Notes: generated by a model not told the origin, from the letters alone. DNA of 64,000 nt from Folioceros fuciformis (GCA_049999805.1 JBNGIO010005627.1:26039-90038); one strand, 5' to 3'. Counted from the stretch's first letter, positions 1 to 11,012 are shown. Made by a program: numbers and translations.

Positions 1-625
1 GCACAACCATGCCGAATTCCGGCTCGATCCAGCCACCAGCGCCAGCTAAAAACCGAATCAGCCATCACGGACCGAGACTTTCAGCGCCTTCTGATCATCC
101 TCATCTGACCCTCCTGCATCGTCGTCCCCTGCAGGCTCCGAAGACTCCTCCGGCTCCTCCTCAGCCACCTTAACCTCCTGCCACATGGACGCCATCCCAC
201 AATCAGCACTTTCTTCGTCACCGCCATCAGTCCAGCTCCCGCCTTCCAACGCCCTAGGGTGCGACGGTCACCATACCTGCTCCGTTTGCTGGTTCTCCCC
301 GCCCTCTGAGACCTGCTCCTGCTCCTGCTCTTCCTCATGCTGCGCTACCGACACATTGTCTCCCATCGCAGAATCGCTCTCGGTACCAAAACAGCGATCG
401 CACCACAGGCAACTCACAGAAACAACAGCGTTGCCGACAATGCTGCCCGGCACAAACAACACACGCAAAGCGAACCAATTACACACGAAGCAAGCGAAAT
501 AGAGGACACCACCCCGGTCGCCGAAGCAGTTAACCATGAGTCGACTCAGGCTTAATATATACTGCGCGTCCACCGTGTGCGTCTTCTGCATAGTGTCCTG
601 CGTCTCGGTGGCCTACTGATCAGCC
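1..625. other. 5' flank of the S5 gene; no convincing gene
   Basis: Minus-strand reading frames here encode an acidic Glu/Gln-rich stretch (58-249) and a Cys/Val-rich hydrophobic stretch followed by Glu/Gln repeats (268-591). The two cannot be joined by an intron of plausible size, and neither resembles a family I know. They could be the 5' end of a gene leaving the window to the left, or chance open frames. A TATA-like TAATATAT lies at about 553-560, roughly 65 bp before the S5 start codon, so the block probably includes the S5 promoter. Confidence 0.4.
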
Positions 626-2388
626 ATGGCGGCCACAGCAGGGAGAGGAGGCTGCTGCTGGCGTGTTCTCATCAGATCGTTGCAAAGTTCTGCGCGATGC
701 GTGGACCGGCCGTCACCTCTACCTGCAGCTGCTAGGGGTTTCCTTGATTCCGCTGTATCCAGCTCACGGGAGCCCAGGCCTGCCTTTGCACAGGGTCTGC
801 AGGGTCGCGCCTGCATGTATGTCGGTCAGTTGTCTCTTTTGAGCTGGCGTTTCTGCGTCTTTGTTTGTGGATCCGGACCGTCTGGACGTTGGCTGCTTAG
901 GTTAACGTGATTGAGCTAGTGTCTTTCAGGGAAGCAGTGGCAAGTAGCAGGGAATGGAGTCCGATGGATGGGAACCGGCCAACTGCCAGGAGGGCAAAGG
1001 CCAGTTGGTCGGGAGGAGGAGGAGGAGAATGTCGAAGAGAATGCGGCGGAGAGTGGCACGAGTACGGCCCTGACTTTGGATGAGGCTTCTTTGCAGTCAC
1101 AAATCCTGAGTGCACCTCGAAGGAAACGTAGGTTTCTGTTCGAGCAAGCTTTAAAGATCAGGCCTCCTTCGACGCCAGGATGGAGTCCCAACAGGATGGT
1201 GAATGCTACAGCCTGCGTATGGGTGTTTGCTTGAAGCCTGGCTGGGATGCTGTAGTGATTAAGCAGGAGGGATTGGCGTTGGGACAGTCTGAAGTAACCT
1301 TGTTTGGTGTTCCAGGAAATGAAAGTGATTGACGTAAATCGGACCTGCAAGGTTACAAAGGTGAGTTCGGTTTCTGAACGCGTAAGGGAGCCAGTAGTCT
1401 ACATGTCTGTGTTGTGAAGCTCAGCTGTCGTGATACAAAACTCAGTTGTTTTGTGTTGTAGATGTTGACCTAACTTGAACTGGCGAAACTTGTTGTAGGG
1501 TGGTGGGATCATGAACTTCACTGCGTTTGTCATTTGCGGGAACAACAAAGGAGTTGTAGGGTTTGGCAAAGGCAAGTCTACAGAGGTAGCTTCGGCAGTA
1601 GACAAGGTGGGATCTAGAAAGATCTTGATTTGCATCTTGTTTGTGGTTATCGTGCTCCATTTTGGTGGTGACTCCGTCTCCATGGTTCGTCTAGGCTTAT
1701 TTGAGAGCTTCCAACAACCTGCACTACTTCGAGAGGTATCATGGCCACACGATACACAGGAAACATGATACTAAGTATGGCAAGACCAAGGTATACATAC
1801 CACTTGGTAGTCTCGAAGAGTAAGAAGTTGGCGGATTGTCTTTGAGAATTCCGAACTAGAAGCTGAGTGCGAGTGTGTTCGTCTGATGGGACTCGTCTGC
1901 TCACGTTTGTGCTCCTTACGCAGATTTACCTGTGGCCAGCCAAACCTGGGACAGGAATGAGGGCTAGTCACACAGTTGGTGGCATTCTACGGCTGGCAGG
2001 GTTCAAGGATGTGAAAACTAAAGTAAGCTAGCTGCACAAACAGTTTTGAAAGCCTGCCACATTATTGGATGCGTAATGGCTTCGTAAGGATGTCGACACA
2101 ATTTTTAAATGACTGGGCTTGTTTTCTACTCAGGTTGTTGGGTCGCGGCATCCTCACAACACAGTGAAGGCTGTTTTCAAGGCTCTGAGTGAGGTAAAGA
2201 ATCAAGTTGAGTGCTGTCGTTTTGGGTCATGCATTTTTTTGCAACTGTCCTAGCACAGACGGGTGACTAAACGGATTCGCGTGCAGATTGAGGTCCCTGA
2301 AGGCGATGGGGGGTTGGAATTGCTGAAAACAGTTAGTGAAGGTCTCCCGCCCCGTAGGTCGTTTCAGTTCGCAGAACGGCAAGCCTGA
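626..2388 (+). CDS. Mitochondrial-type ribosomal protein S5 (uS5m), 8 exons
   Basis: Small-subunit ribosomal protein needed for decoding fidelity in organelle translation. I infer exons 626-824, 930-1198, 1316-1360, 1499-1606, 1695-1790, 1924-2022, 2134-2193 and 2287-2388, which give 325 residues in frame. The signature is the S5 double-stranded RNA-binding segment: CKVTK at the end of exon 3, then GGGIMNFTAFVICGNNKGVV and GFGKGKSTEVASAVDK in exon 4. Later exons carry NNLHYFERYHGHTI, the motif IYLWPAKPGTGMRASHTVGG, and VVGSRHPHNTVKAVFKAL, which is the conserved C-terminal S5 fold. The pattern (HYFER, YLWPA, GSRHPHNT) matches the plant mitochondrial S5 type, not the plastid one. The N-terminus is Arg/Ser/Ala-rich, as expected of a presequence, and is followed by an acidic linker. 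The exon 1/2 junction is the least certain. Confidence 0.88.
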
Positions 2389-3792
2389 ATGCGTTTCCTG
2401 TTTTACTTCTGTTCGACTGTTCATGCCCCTTCGTTTCGCTCCCTGAATCTCAATTTGAGGGGACGGCCCGCGTGCTCCAGCAGTGAGACGGGCAGGATTG
2501 AGCGTGCAGTGCGGCGCAGGGCGGCGTGTTAATTGTGCTCTCCGTACACAACGTACGCATGCCTCCTACATCCGAGAGGACCCCATGAAACATCTGTCCA
2601 AAACTTTGATATGAGCAACGAGAGAGACACGAAGGTCAAGCAAGAAGCGGGACTTACATCCCTTGGCTGATCTCTTTCAGTAGGGTTGCGCACCAATGAG
2701 GAAGTCCGTCATGTAAGCGATGTAAGTCCTCCTGAAAACAATTATTTACATTGTGTAGCGTTGAGGTGTTAGATGGCGGTGAAGACATCTAGTTGTGTGC
2801 ATGNNNNNNNNNNNNNNNNNNNNNNNNNNNNNNNNNNNNNNNNNNNNNNNNNNNNNNNNNNNNNNNNNNNNNNNNNNNNNNNNNNNNNNNNNNNNNNNNN
2901 NNNNNNNNNNNNNNNNNNNNNNNNNNNNNNNNNNNNNNNNNNNNNNNNNNNNNNNNNNNNNNNNNNNNNNNNNNNNNNNNNNNNNNNNNNNNNNNNNNNN
3001 NNNNNNNNNNNNNNNNNNNNNNNNNNNNNNNNNNNNNNNNNNNNNNNNNNNNNNNNNNNNNNNNNNNNNNNNNNNNNNNNNNNNNNNNNNNNNNNNNNNN
3101 NNNNNNNNNNNNNNNNNNNNNNNNNNNNNNNNNNNNNNNNNNNNNNNNNNNNNNNNNNNNNNNNNNNNNNNNNNNNNNNNNNNNNNNNNNNNNNNNNNNN
3201 NNNCCTGGAACAGTGTGCTCGGGGTAATCACACGAGGAGGGGTGGTGGGGATGGTGGGGTCCTTGCGCCCGCCACCTCCTGAACTTATCTCAACGCAGGT
3301 AGGCAGGACTGGGATTTTTGAATTCCCTTAGAGTCTGGAAGAGTTGTCGCTGTTGGCTTGGTAGACTGTCCCCTCCGGCAGGTAGAGAGAGGCCCTGGCG
3401 CAGGTGTGATCCCTTCCCTTATTGAGATCAGGTTTGTTCTCGCCCGGTCATCCTTTGCAATCTCCTCTGGATCGCGGGAAAAAAAATTATCAGCTACGGT
3501 TTTGATGAGAGGCTTGTTTCTTTTTGTTGCAACACACTTCAAGATAGTATTATCTTAGTAAGGGTTATGGCCTACTTGAGCATATTTGGAATCAATAGAG
3601 AATGCAGTCCAAGTGTTAAACGACCATGGGTATTGAAGATTGAAAATTGAAGGAAAAATAAAATATTTATATGCACAATATGATGGAATAAATTAGATAA
3701 TATATGACAATTGGTTTGCATTAGCTTAATTAACCCTCAACCATGGCCGATTCACGATGGAATGTGGGTTATCCTCGTGACTCATGAGACAC
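2389..3792. other. Intergenic; includes a 400-bp gap
   Basis: This holds the 3' flank of the S5 gene, a run of N at 2804-3203 (an assembly gap of nominal size), and then sequence that becomes AT-rich from about 3480. I see no gene. Open frames spanning the N run are artefacts of the gap. Confidence 0.7.
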
Positions 3793-3957
3793 GATCAAAT
3801 CTTGTAATTAGGGTTATCTCGATCCGATCAAATCTTGTTATCAGGGTTATCTCAACGCGATCAAATCTTGTTATTAGGGTTATTTTGACGTGATCAAATC
3901 TTGTTATTAGGGTTATCTCGAGGCGATCAAATCTTGTTATTAGGGTTATCCTCTTGA
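3793..3957. repeat. 33-bp tandem repeat, five copies
   Basis: Five head-to-tail copies start at 3793, 3826, 3859, 3892 and 3925. Each begins GATCAAATCTTG and contains the telomere-like core TTAGGGTTAT; variation is concentrated in the last eight or so bases of the unit. Because 33 is a multiple of three, the array keeps an 11-residue periodic open frame on the plus strand. That is a by-product of the repeat and not evidence of a gene. Confidence 0.9.
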
Positions 3958-3983
3958 CTTGACGCGGTCACTTAGGCTTCTAT

Positions 3984-4000
3984 TAACCCTAAACCCTAAA
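3984..4000. repeat. Telomere-like AAACCCTAA tract
   Basis: TAACCCTAAACCCTAAA follows the 33-bp array by 26 bp. It is just over two units of the plant telomere repeat (CCCTAAA)n, equivalent to two overlapping telobox motifs. It could be a short interstitial telomeric remnant, or a telobox cis-element of the kind found in promoters of growth and translation genes. No gene begins close downstream, so the first reading is a little more likely. Confidence 0.7.
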
Positions 4001-4628
4001 AAAAAACCTACAAGGGATGCAGGAAGGTATCTTTTCAGACTCGACATGTTGTACTACATCGTGGGATCCAGAAGGCAACTTCTTATCACCAACAAGAGTC
4101 TATCATCGTACTTCTTATCAACAATAAGATTCTATCATGAATTAGATGGAGGTTTGTTCGTTTCCTTTTGTTCCAAAATTTGGCACGAAAGATGAGTTCC
4201 CACCTATGTTTGTTGTTTTGTGACCACTTTTATGACATGAGCTATATATAATTCAGAATGTTAAAATACTTATAACTAAAATTAATAACCTCTTGAGATG
4301 TGAGAATATTTGAGTAGCAGTTTTTCGTACTAGAGGAATATGAATATGGCGTGATCACTTTTAGTAAAGACAAAGTATACTTAGTTCCCAGCATGAGTGA
4401 ACTTCGAGGTAGATTGCGTAAGATAAACGAAAACTCGTCGCCGCATGGCATCAGTAATAATAAAAAAAATTAGAAAGGAACAAAATATATGTAGCGTGAA
4501 AAAGCAAACACGAGTTTAGACAATGTTTGTTGAAACTCGACGCAGTGTTGGGAGGAACGCAAGGGAATCCAGTGATGCTGGGAGGCGGGCAGCAGCATAG
4601 CATAACATAGCATAGGAAGGGAAGACTT
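4001..4628. other. AT-rich intergenic spacer
   Basis: Unique AT-rich sequence without an open frame of coding character. Nothing recognisable was found on either strand. Confidence 0.6.
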
Positions 4629-4732
4629 TGCCCTTTTCCTTTTCCTTTTCCTTTTTTTCTTTTGCCTTTGGCCTTTGCCTTTGCCTTTGGCTTGGGCTTT
4701 GGCTGTGGCTTTGTGTGTGTGGCTGTGGACGC
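4629..4732. repeat. Pyrimidine-rich CCTTTT / CCTTTG microsatellite
   Basis: A compound microsatellite: CCTTTT units, then CTTTGC and CTTTGG hexamers, then TGTGGC. The minus strand reads as a Lys/Ala/Pro-rich pseudo-protein, which explains the long open frames here. I see no other coding signal. Confidence 0.85.
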
Positions 4733-4932
4733 GGGGGCGTGCTTTTCCCGGTTCTGCCAGCACCACACATGGGAATATTTGCGCACAAAGAAACAGAGAG
4801 GGGAGGGGCAGGTACCGGCAGTCACGGGGTTGCACTGGTGCTTGCGAAAACCCGACGGTGCAAGATCGAGATGCTGCTGCTGCATTAATATGGCGTATGC
4901 AGGAATCCGGAGGGCAGCAGCTACAGTGGCCT

Positions 4933-4998
4933 AGGTAGGTGAACTAGACTAGACTAGACTAGGCTGGACTGGACTGGACTGGACTAGACTGGAATGGA
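4933..4998. repeat. Pentanucleotide repeat (CTAGA / CTGGA)n
   Basis: Tandem ACTAG and ACTGG pentamers, ending in GGAAT pentamers. It belongs to the same loose family of five-base repeats seen again near 5697 and 9405. Confidence 0.85.
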
Positions 4999-5019
4999 AT
5001 GGTGCGTGGTTGATGCATC

Positions 5020-5696
5020 CGGCAGGGGCAGGGGCAGGGCCAGGGGCAGGGGGCAGGAGCAGGAGGAACAGGAGCGGGAACAGGAGTATAGGAGCAGGAG
5101 CAAGAGTAGGAGCCAGGAACAGGAGCATCGCGAAAGGGAAGCGGGCGGGGAGGACGGGGAGTCTCGGTCCCGGAACCCTGGGAGCTGGAAGCCGCGCAGA
5201 AGCGGGGACTGGTGGAACTGGGAAGAAGTGGTGGTGGCTCGGATAAGGGCGAGCGAGGTGGGGACGGACAAAATGGGACAAAGCGAGCAACAGCTGGGAC
5301 GCGGGGAAGAGACGCGGGGATCAGAGCCAGGGCCAGGGCCAGGGCCGGGCGACCAGGGTTGCAGGAACATGCTTCCTCCCTTCTAGGCCCCTTGACCTCA
5401 CTGGGCGGGCGTCAGGAGGAGGAAAGGTCTAGATGCTTCTGGCCCCTCGTCGCCATGTTCGTTCCCCGCGTCCAGTCCGCCGAGGTGCTGAAAAGGCTTC
5501 CCTTCCCTGCATTTGTCCTTGCAAGCCCCCTTGCAAGCCCTGCCCTTGCCTCTGATGCCTACTGGAGGCCGTGGCCGTGGCTTCCTCCCCCTGCCTGCGA
5601 CAAACAAAGCAAAGAAAGAGGCCCAGCGTGAAAGGCGCGGGTGCCCTAGACTCTCTCCCTGCCCTGCACCCTGGGGCTGGGCTGGGCCCGGACCCA
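5020..5696. repeat. Purine- and GC-rich low-complexity tract
   Basis: GGGGCA / GGAGCA hexamer-like repeats at about 5027-5130 and GCCAGG repeats at about 5327-5350 are embedded in GC-rich sequence. All open frames here are Arg/Gly/Glu/Gln-rich low-complexity translations that run on both strands at once. No protein family is recognisable. Confidence 0.7.
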
Positions 5697-5760
5697 GGCC
5701 AGGCCAGGCCAGGCCCGGCCCGGCCCGGCCCGGCCCGGCCCGGCCCGGCTAGGCTAGGCT
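5697..5760. repeat. GGCCA / GGCCC pentamer array
   Basis: A pure five-base tandem array: GGCCA units pass into GGCCC units and end in GGCTA units. The same GGCNN family recurs at about 6150-6176 and 9405-9480. Confidence 0.9.
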
Positions 5761-6352
5761 TGGGCCCGAGTTCCAACCCTATCGGGGGCGGCGCCCCCGC
5801 GCGCCATGATGCTGGCTGGATCCACGGCAGATTTAGGCCCAGCGCTGAGACGGAGGGCTGGCCTCCTTTAAAGATTCCAGAAGCGCATCATGACGCCGGC
5901 GAAACGGCGGTGCCAGGCGAGCCCGCCCAGGCCCACCGCGCATTAAATTGAGGCGCCACGGCGATACGCGGGCGATATACTCTTACTCCCCCCAATAATA
6001 ACGCACCTCAATTAAGAGGGCGGGCAGACGGGCAGCAGGGCGGCCCACTCGTCATGGGCCCTCGGGCCCAACGCACAGCACAGAGCTACCTTCTGGTGGG
6101 CCCCGCCGCTTTCCGACCCTGTTGTTGGCGGAGGCGTCTCGCGACAGCCGGCCGGCCCGGCCCGGCCCAGCCCGGCTGTCACACACGGAGCTGCTATGGT
6201 TCCATCGTTGTGGCTCTTGGTGCCGCGAGGGGACCATGTCCCCGTCCCCGTCCCCGTCACCCTGTTCGTCCCAACCCTCCGTTCTGCCGACCGGAGGTCG
6301 CCGACCGACAGTCGCCCCATGCCTGGTCGCCGACCGACCCTGCAGGTATGCC
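5761..6352. other. GC-rich intergenic spacer
   Basis: Holds a further short GGCCC pentamer cluster near 6150-6176 and a CCCCGT repeat at about 6240-6258. No gene is supported. Confidence 0.55.
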
Positions 6353-6515
6353 GGTTCCGGCTCGGGGTCGGGGTCGGGGTCGGGTTCGGGGTCGGGCTCG
6401 GGCTCGGGCTCGGGCNNNNNNNNNNNNNNNNNNNNNNNNNNNNNNNNNNNNNNNNNNNNNNNNNNNNNNNNNNNNNNNNNNNNNNNNNNNNNNNNNNNNN
6501 NNNNNNNNNNNNNNN

Positions 6516-6561
<46 letters not shown>
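6353..6561. repeat. GGGCTC hexamer array interrupted by a 100-bp gap
   Basis: GGGGTC and GGGCTC hexamers run into the N block at 6416-6515, and the same GGGCTC repeat continues after it. The gap therefore probably marks a collapsed hexamer array whose real length is unknown. Open frames across it (Gly-Ser, Arg-Ala or Pro-Ser dipeptide repeats) are not genes. Confidence 0.9.
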
Positions 6562-6563
<2 letters not shown>

Positions 6564-6573
6564 AGATGAGCTC

Positions 6574-6664
6574 ATCACCGGTGGGCTCATGAGCGAGCTG
6601 AGATGAGCTGAGGTTGAGGTTGAGCTGAGCTGTGAGCTAAAGCTAAGCTGAGCTGAGCTGACAC
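6574..6664. repeat. GAGCT-rich repeat
   Basis: Degenerate pentamers of GAGCT, GAGAT and GAGGT type in tandem. It lies about 430 bp upstream of the LBD start codon, in the putative promoter or leader. Confidence 0.8.
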
Positions 6665-6934
6665 ACACAGGTTGAGTCGCGTCCCGTCGCGTCGCACACA
6701 AACATACACTGGATCCTCCCACATACTTGGAACCACCGGGTTTTCACGTCCCTTCCGCAAGCAGCAGCTGTCCTAGAACGCGCGCACCATCGACTCCCTT
6801 TCCGCTCCTGTTTCTCGACTCCCCACACGCCGACGAGTCGCGCCATCCTGCCGCTGTCCGTGTGCGACCGGGACGCGCGCGCGAGGCCGGGCTCTTCAGC
6901 CTGGCGCTGCCGCTGTTGCGGAAGCAGGCGCTTC

Positions 6935-6982
6935 TGGGGAGGAGGAGGAGGTGGAGGAGGTGGAGGAGGAGGAGGAGGAGGA
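6935..6982 (+). repeat. (GGA)n microsatellite in the LBD leader
   Basis: A GGAGGAGGAGGT-type purine triplet run. It is followed by CAA and GAA triplet runs (6985-7085) up to the LBD start codon. The open frame here is continuous with the LBD frame but encodes only Glu, Gln and Lys/Arg runs, so I treat it as 5' leader. Confidence 0.75.
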
Positions 6983-7091
6983 AGAACAACAGCAACAGCA
7001 AGTGCTAGAGCACGAGCACCACAACATCAACGCCAACAGCGGCGAGAGGAAGAAGAGGAGAAGAAGAAGAAGAAGGAGAGAAGAGAAGAGA

Positions 7092-8781
7092 ATGAGCTGC
7101 AACGGCTGCCGAGTGCTGCGCAAGGGTTGTAATGACAACTGCGTGCTGCGGCCGTGCTTGCAGTGGATCCAGTCCGCGGACGCCCAGGGCAATGCAACCG
7201 TGTTTGTGGCCAAGTTCTTCGGGCGCGCGGGCCTCATGGGATTCATCGGCGCCGTGCCTGAGGATCAGCGGGCTGGTGAGTGCACCTCCCGCATTTCGAA
7301 TTGGCTGCCGCCTCACCGATGCAATTTTGCATGCTAGTGGTGAGGGAGAGCAGGGGAATTGGAAAGGGTGTTGGACGGCGTGACAATTTTGCGTGTCTTT
7401 GCCTGCAGCTTTGTTCCAGTCCCTCTTGTACGAGGCGTGCGGGAGGACGGTGAATCCGGTGCACGGCGCGCTGGGCCTGCTGTGGTCCGGGAAGTGGAGC
7501 GCCTGCGAGGCGGCTGTGGAGACGGTACTCAAGGGAGGATCGCTCAAGGCGGCGGCGGTGGCGGTGGCGGTGACCACTGCTGCGGGAGGAGGCGGCGGCG
7601 GCATCGGGGTGGAAGGGAGTGGGAGTTTGGCTCCTGGAGGTGGTGGAGCCGGTGGCTCGTTTCCGTTCACGTTACCGCGGTACCTGCCTCCGCAGGCTCC
7701 GCCGCTGGAGAGAGCCGGAGGCGGCAACGTGAACCCCGGCCTGCGCCTCGGCCTGGGCGTGATGCCTGCCATGGCTGCCAGTAGGCCGAGCAGCTGCAGG
7801 GCCCGCTCTTCCTTCACCGCACATAACCAGCATTCCGCGCAGTCCCTGTCCCAGTCACAGGAGGAGGTGCGGCAGCAGGGGCTGGCGCCTGTGCCAGTGC
7901 CAGTGCGAACCCCTGCTCACGATATGGACAACGCGTCGGAGATCAGCAGTGCCGGCACTGGCACTGGGAGGCTGGTGGTAGAGGAGCGGACCGGAGTCGG
8001 AGAGGAGATGAAGCTGCGGGAGATGCTGCTGCGGGGGCAGGGTCAGGGCCATGAGTGGAGCGCCGGGAGGCCGCGTGCTGTGAACTTGCCGGTAGTAGAT
8101 GGGGATGGAGAGGGAGACGCCAAGGAGGATGGGGATGCTGGCCGGCGGACTTGGCAGCAATCGGTGAAGCCCGCATCGGGCCTGGATTCTTCATCCATTC
8201 TCTACTCGCTGTGGTGTGGGGTGAATGGCGAGCATTCTGGAAGCCGTGGCCGTGTGATGGATACGAGGGTGAAGCGGGAGCTGGAGGACGATGATGTGAG
8301 GATGGGGAATCAGGCCATGTCCGCTCTCGCCAGGAGAGTGCAGCCCAGGCTGGAGTTTTACTCTAATTCTGCCTCGGCGCATCCAGACCTCCAGAGGCAG
8401 CAACGTCCGGCAGCACCAGCGTGGGATCGGTGTGAGATGGATGCGAGGGAGATGGAAGCTAAGCCGTTGCCTGCTGCTGCAACCGCTGCCTGTGCGGTGG
8501 AGCTGAACTTAGCGTTGAACACGTACTCTTTAGGCAAGTCCAAAGAGCAACAACAACAACAGCAGCAACAGCGAAAGACAAGTCCTGGCCAAGCTGCAGG
8601 AGGAGGAGGCGCAGGGAATGCAAGCGGGAGGGTTTCCAGTCCGTCGTGCGGGTCAGTGAATTCGGAGGGCTCGGTCACAAGCCTGGACAGCTCCAAATCG
8701 GCCGTATCTGCGTCTCCATGGACGCTGCAGCTGGCGAGCGCGTTGCAGTCCAACAGGCAGCTGCTTCCCCTTCTGCGCTAG
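7092..8781 (+). CDS. Class II LOB-domain (LBD37-42-like) transcription factor
   Basis: Plant-specific nuclear DNA-binding regulator; class II members in flowering plants are linked to nitrogen and anthocyanin metabolism. Two exons, 7092-7275 and 7409-8781, give 518 residues. The start is set by [13 protein letters not shown]. The zinc-finger-like CX2CX6CX3C block uses Cys3, Cys6, Cys13 and Cys17, followed by [23 protein letters not shown] (GAS block) and [20 protein letters not shown]. The intron sits just after the VPEDQRA codons, where I remember the class II intron. The conserved domain ends near residue 110. The remaining 400 residues are Gly-, Ala- and Ser-rich with a poly-Gln run, whereas the Arabidopsis proteins are only about 200-300 residues long. 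An alternative start in the Glu/Gln-rich leader is possible but unlikely, because class II proteins begin at MSCNGC. Confidence 0.93.
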
Positions 8782-9404
8782 GCGAGGTAGCAAAACCGTT
8801 TTCACCCATGGATGGCATCACCCCCGTCCCCCAACTCAAGCCAGGCACAAGTTCGGCGAAGAAACCTTGCTTCGCCAACTTGTTATGATCTCGGACCGAG
8901 AGGAGAGCGAGAGAGACACGGGATTGTTACTCTGCACGTTTAGCTTAGGCTCAAGCTGATGGTATGTCCGGTGGATCTCGTCCGTGACTTGCCACATGCG
9001 TTATCCGAGCCCGAGCCCGAGCCCGCTAGTGACAGCTCAAAGAAGCGTCGCATGTGTGACGAGGAAGTCTTGTCTATCCTCCTAGCTGCCGAGAGGAGCA
9101 GTGCACGGTGTGTAGCGACGGGTTCTGCTCCTCCCGACTCCCACTGCTTGCTTGTCCTGCCTTTCCTATGGCAGAAGCAGGCGCTCAATTTTGCTCGGGT
9201 AGTGGAATTTCATTTCCAGTTTCAATGTTATGACAAGTCTCGTCTCCCGATCTGATCGTGAAGTGTGCCTGTGGCTGTCAGAGGCCTGCTTGAGTGTGCC
9301 GGGCCGGGCCCGGGCCTCGCGAGTGCCGTTGGCCATGCCTTGGGGAAGTGATTTTCGAGGTCCTGCCTGGCGACTCTTACCTGCTGCCGGGGCAGGCTGG
9401 TCTT

Positions 9405-9480
9405 GGCTAGGCTAGGCTGGGCTGAGCTTGGCTAGGCGAGGCTGGGCTGGGCTTGGCTAAGCTAGTCTAGTCTAGTCTGG
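9405..9480. repeat. GGCTA / GGCTG pentamer repeat
   Basis: Tandem pentamers GGCTA, GGCTG and AGCTT pass into TAGTC pentamers. A short AGTCC run follows near 9776-9790. Same five-base family as at 4933 and 5697. Confidence 0.85.
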
Positions 9481-11012
9481 TCTCGTTGGAGAAGCAGCCA
9501 GCTGCAGGCTCACTGCGCAGCGGCAGTTCAGAGGTTGCAACGGCCCGCGCGTGAGCAGAAGGGTTCTTCTGTCCTAGGAACCCGCTCACCAGATTTCCGC
9601 TCCCGAGGTCGAGGCTGGGCGCCGAGGTCCTGGTCCTGGTCCTGAGAGGGCCGTACGGCACAGTGACGCTCGTCAGCGTTCTACTACGTTGCTTTTGCAG
9701 AGGCAGTGGCAGAGGCAGAGGCAGAGACGGAGGGCAAAAGGTTTGGATGTCGAGACGACGGAGTCAGTGCAGTGTAGTCCAGTCCAGTCCTGTTCCTGGT
9801 CATTCATGAATAAATGTTAAAGGTGTCAGGAGGCGAGCAGGAGAGAGCGGGAGCTGGCACTGGGCTTCTGGGCTGCCGGCTGTGCGTGATTAACCAAGCC
9901 CTGCTCTAATTGCCCTGCGCGCCCCACGCCTTTTTTTCTATTCTTGTTTTCCCTCTCCTTCTCCTCCGGACCTCCGAGGCTCGAGCCCGCCCCCGAGCCC
10001 TAGGGGGGCCCCGGCTGTACGGTCCAGCAACAGCGGCTGCGTGCAGAAGCTGAGCGCACACCTTCTTATGGCGCCTGTCTCCCAGCCCTGAGGCAGCGGC
10101 ACGTAGGCCTCGACCTCCTTCCACGCCCGGGACCTCGCTCCTTCCCCTCCAACAACCACCTCGCCCCCCCTACCCTGCTCCTTCTCCTTCTCCTTCTCTT
10201 CTTCTCCTCCTGCTTCTCATTCTTCAAGTTTCCCGCTGCAGTTGCTGTTGCAAAACTGTTGCCGTTCGTGTACAGAGCTGTAATGTACGAGTACGTGTAT
10301 CTGCAATGCTGTGCTGCCGCTGCTGCTGCTGCTGCCATGAAATCCATGGGTAGCTGCCCTGCCCTGTTGCCCGCTTCGCCTTTCCAGGCCACCCCGCCTC
10401 GCGGCGGAATCTCGAGCTTCTCCGTCCTGTCCAAAGGTACTACTGTACAGCATACAGCTCTCTCACACACACGGTCCCCCTTTGTACGCCCGCCTGGACG
10501 GGTACCGGTACTGGTACCGTGGGGGCGGATCCGGAACCCACACCCCGGGTGCGGGTGCGGGTGCGGATGCGGATGCATCGCCATCGCATTATTCTGTACC
10601 AGTCTGCATTTTTCTGTTGGGTTTTGGCCCACGGGCCTCCGCCAGCCCTTTACGACTGTGGGCTGCCAGTGCGCATCACTGTGCAACGCCTGGGCTGCAA
10701 ACTTCGTTACGTGGATTCAGGAATCCCGCAGATCTGCTGTCCCGAGCCTAAACGAATCTGCTTGGGATTCCCCTTCAATAGTGGCCGCTAGGAAGCCGCT
10801 GTTTCAAACCGGCCCGGCCCATGCCCGCCGGCCTCAGCCCGACCGACATTATAGCTTTTCGTACTTGTTCCGTCTCTAAGATTTGGAGTTGAGCTGCAGG
10901 ATTTTCTCCTCTACACTTGCCGCCCGCTGTCCTTGCTAAGCCTGCCGTGTGTGTCCTTCAACTACGCATGTATGTCTGTATGTATGAAAGTACACCCCAT
11001 GCCCAACTTGCG

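Noticed and set aside
2746-3331. Open frames spanning the 400-bp N run
   Set aside because: Artefact of translating N; no real sequence supports them.
3711-3893. Short plus-strand frame with repeated RSNLVIRVIS
   Set aside because: Direct translation of the 33-bp tandem repeat.
4451-4938. Overlapping Lys/Ala/Pro-rich (minus) and Phe/Leu/Gly-rich (plus) frames
   Set aside because: Both strands are open because of the CCTTTT/CTTTGC microsatellite; composition only, no start context or splice partners.
5212-5951. GC-rich frames on both strands near the GGCCC array
   Set aside because: Low-complexity Arg/Pro/Gly translations with no recognisable domain; open on several frames at once, as expected from high GC content.
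6012-6722. Open frames across the N gap with Gly-Ser, Arg-Ala or Pro-Glu dipeptide repeats
   Set aside because: They are produced by the GGGCTC hexamer array and by N positions, not by coding constraint.
8782-9255. Possible coding continuation of the LBD gene (frames at 8646-8888 and 8959-9255)
   Set aside because: Different frame from the LBD exon, no splice signals needed to join them, and no LBD similarity; treated as 3' flank.
10066-10879. Roughly 200-residue frames on both strands
   Set aside because: Poly-Ala, Gly-Cys and Pro-His runs from triplet and hexamer repeats; no homology and no splice continuity.
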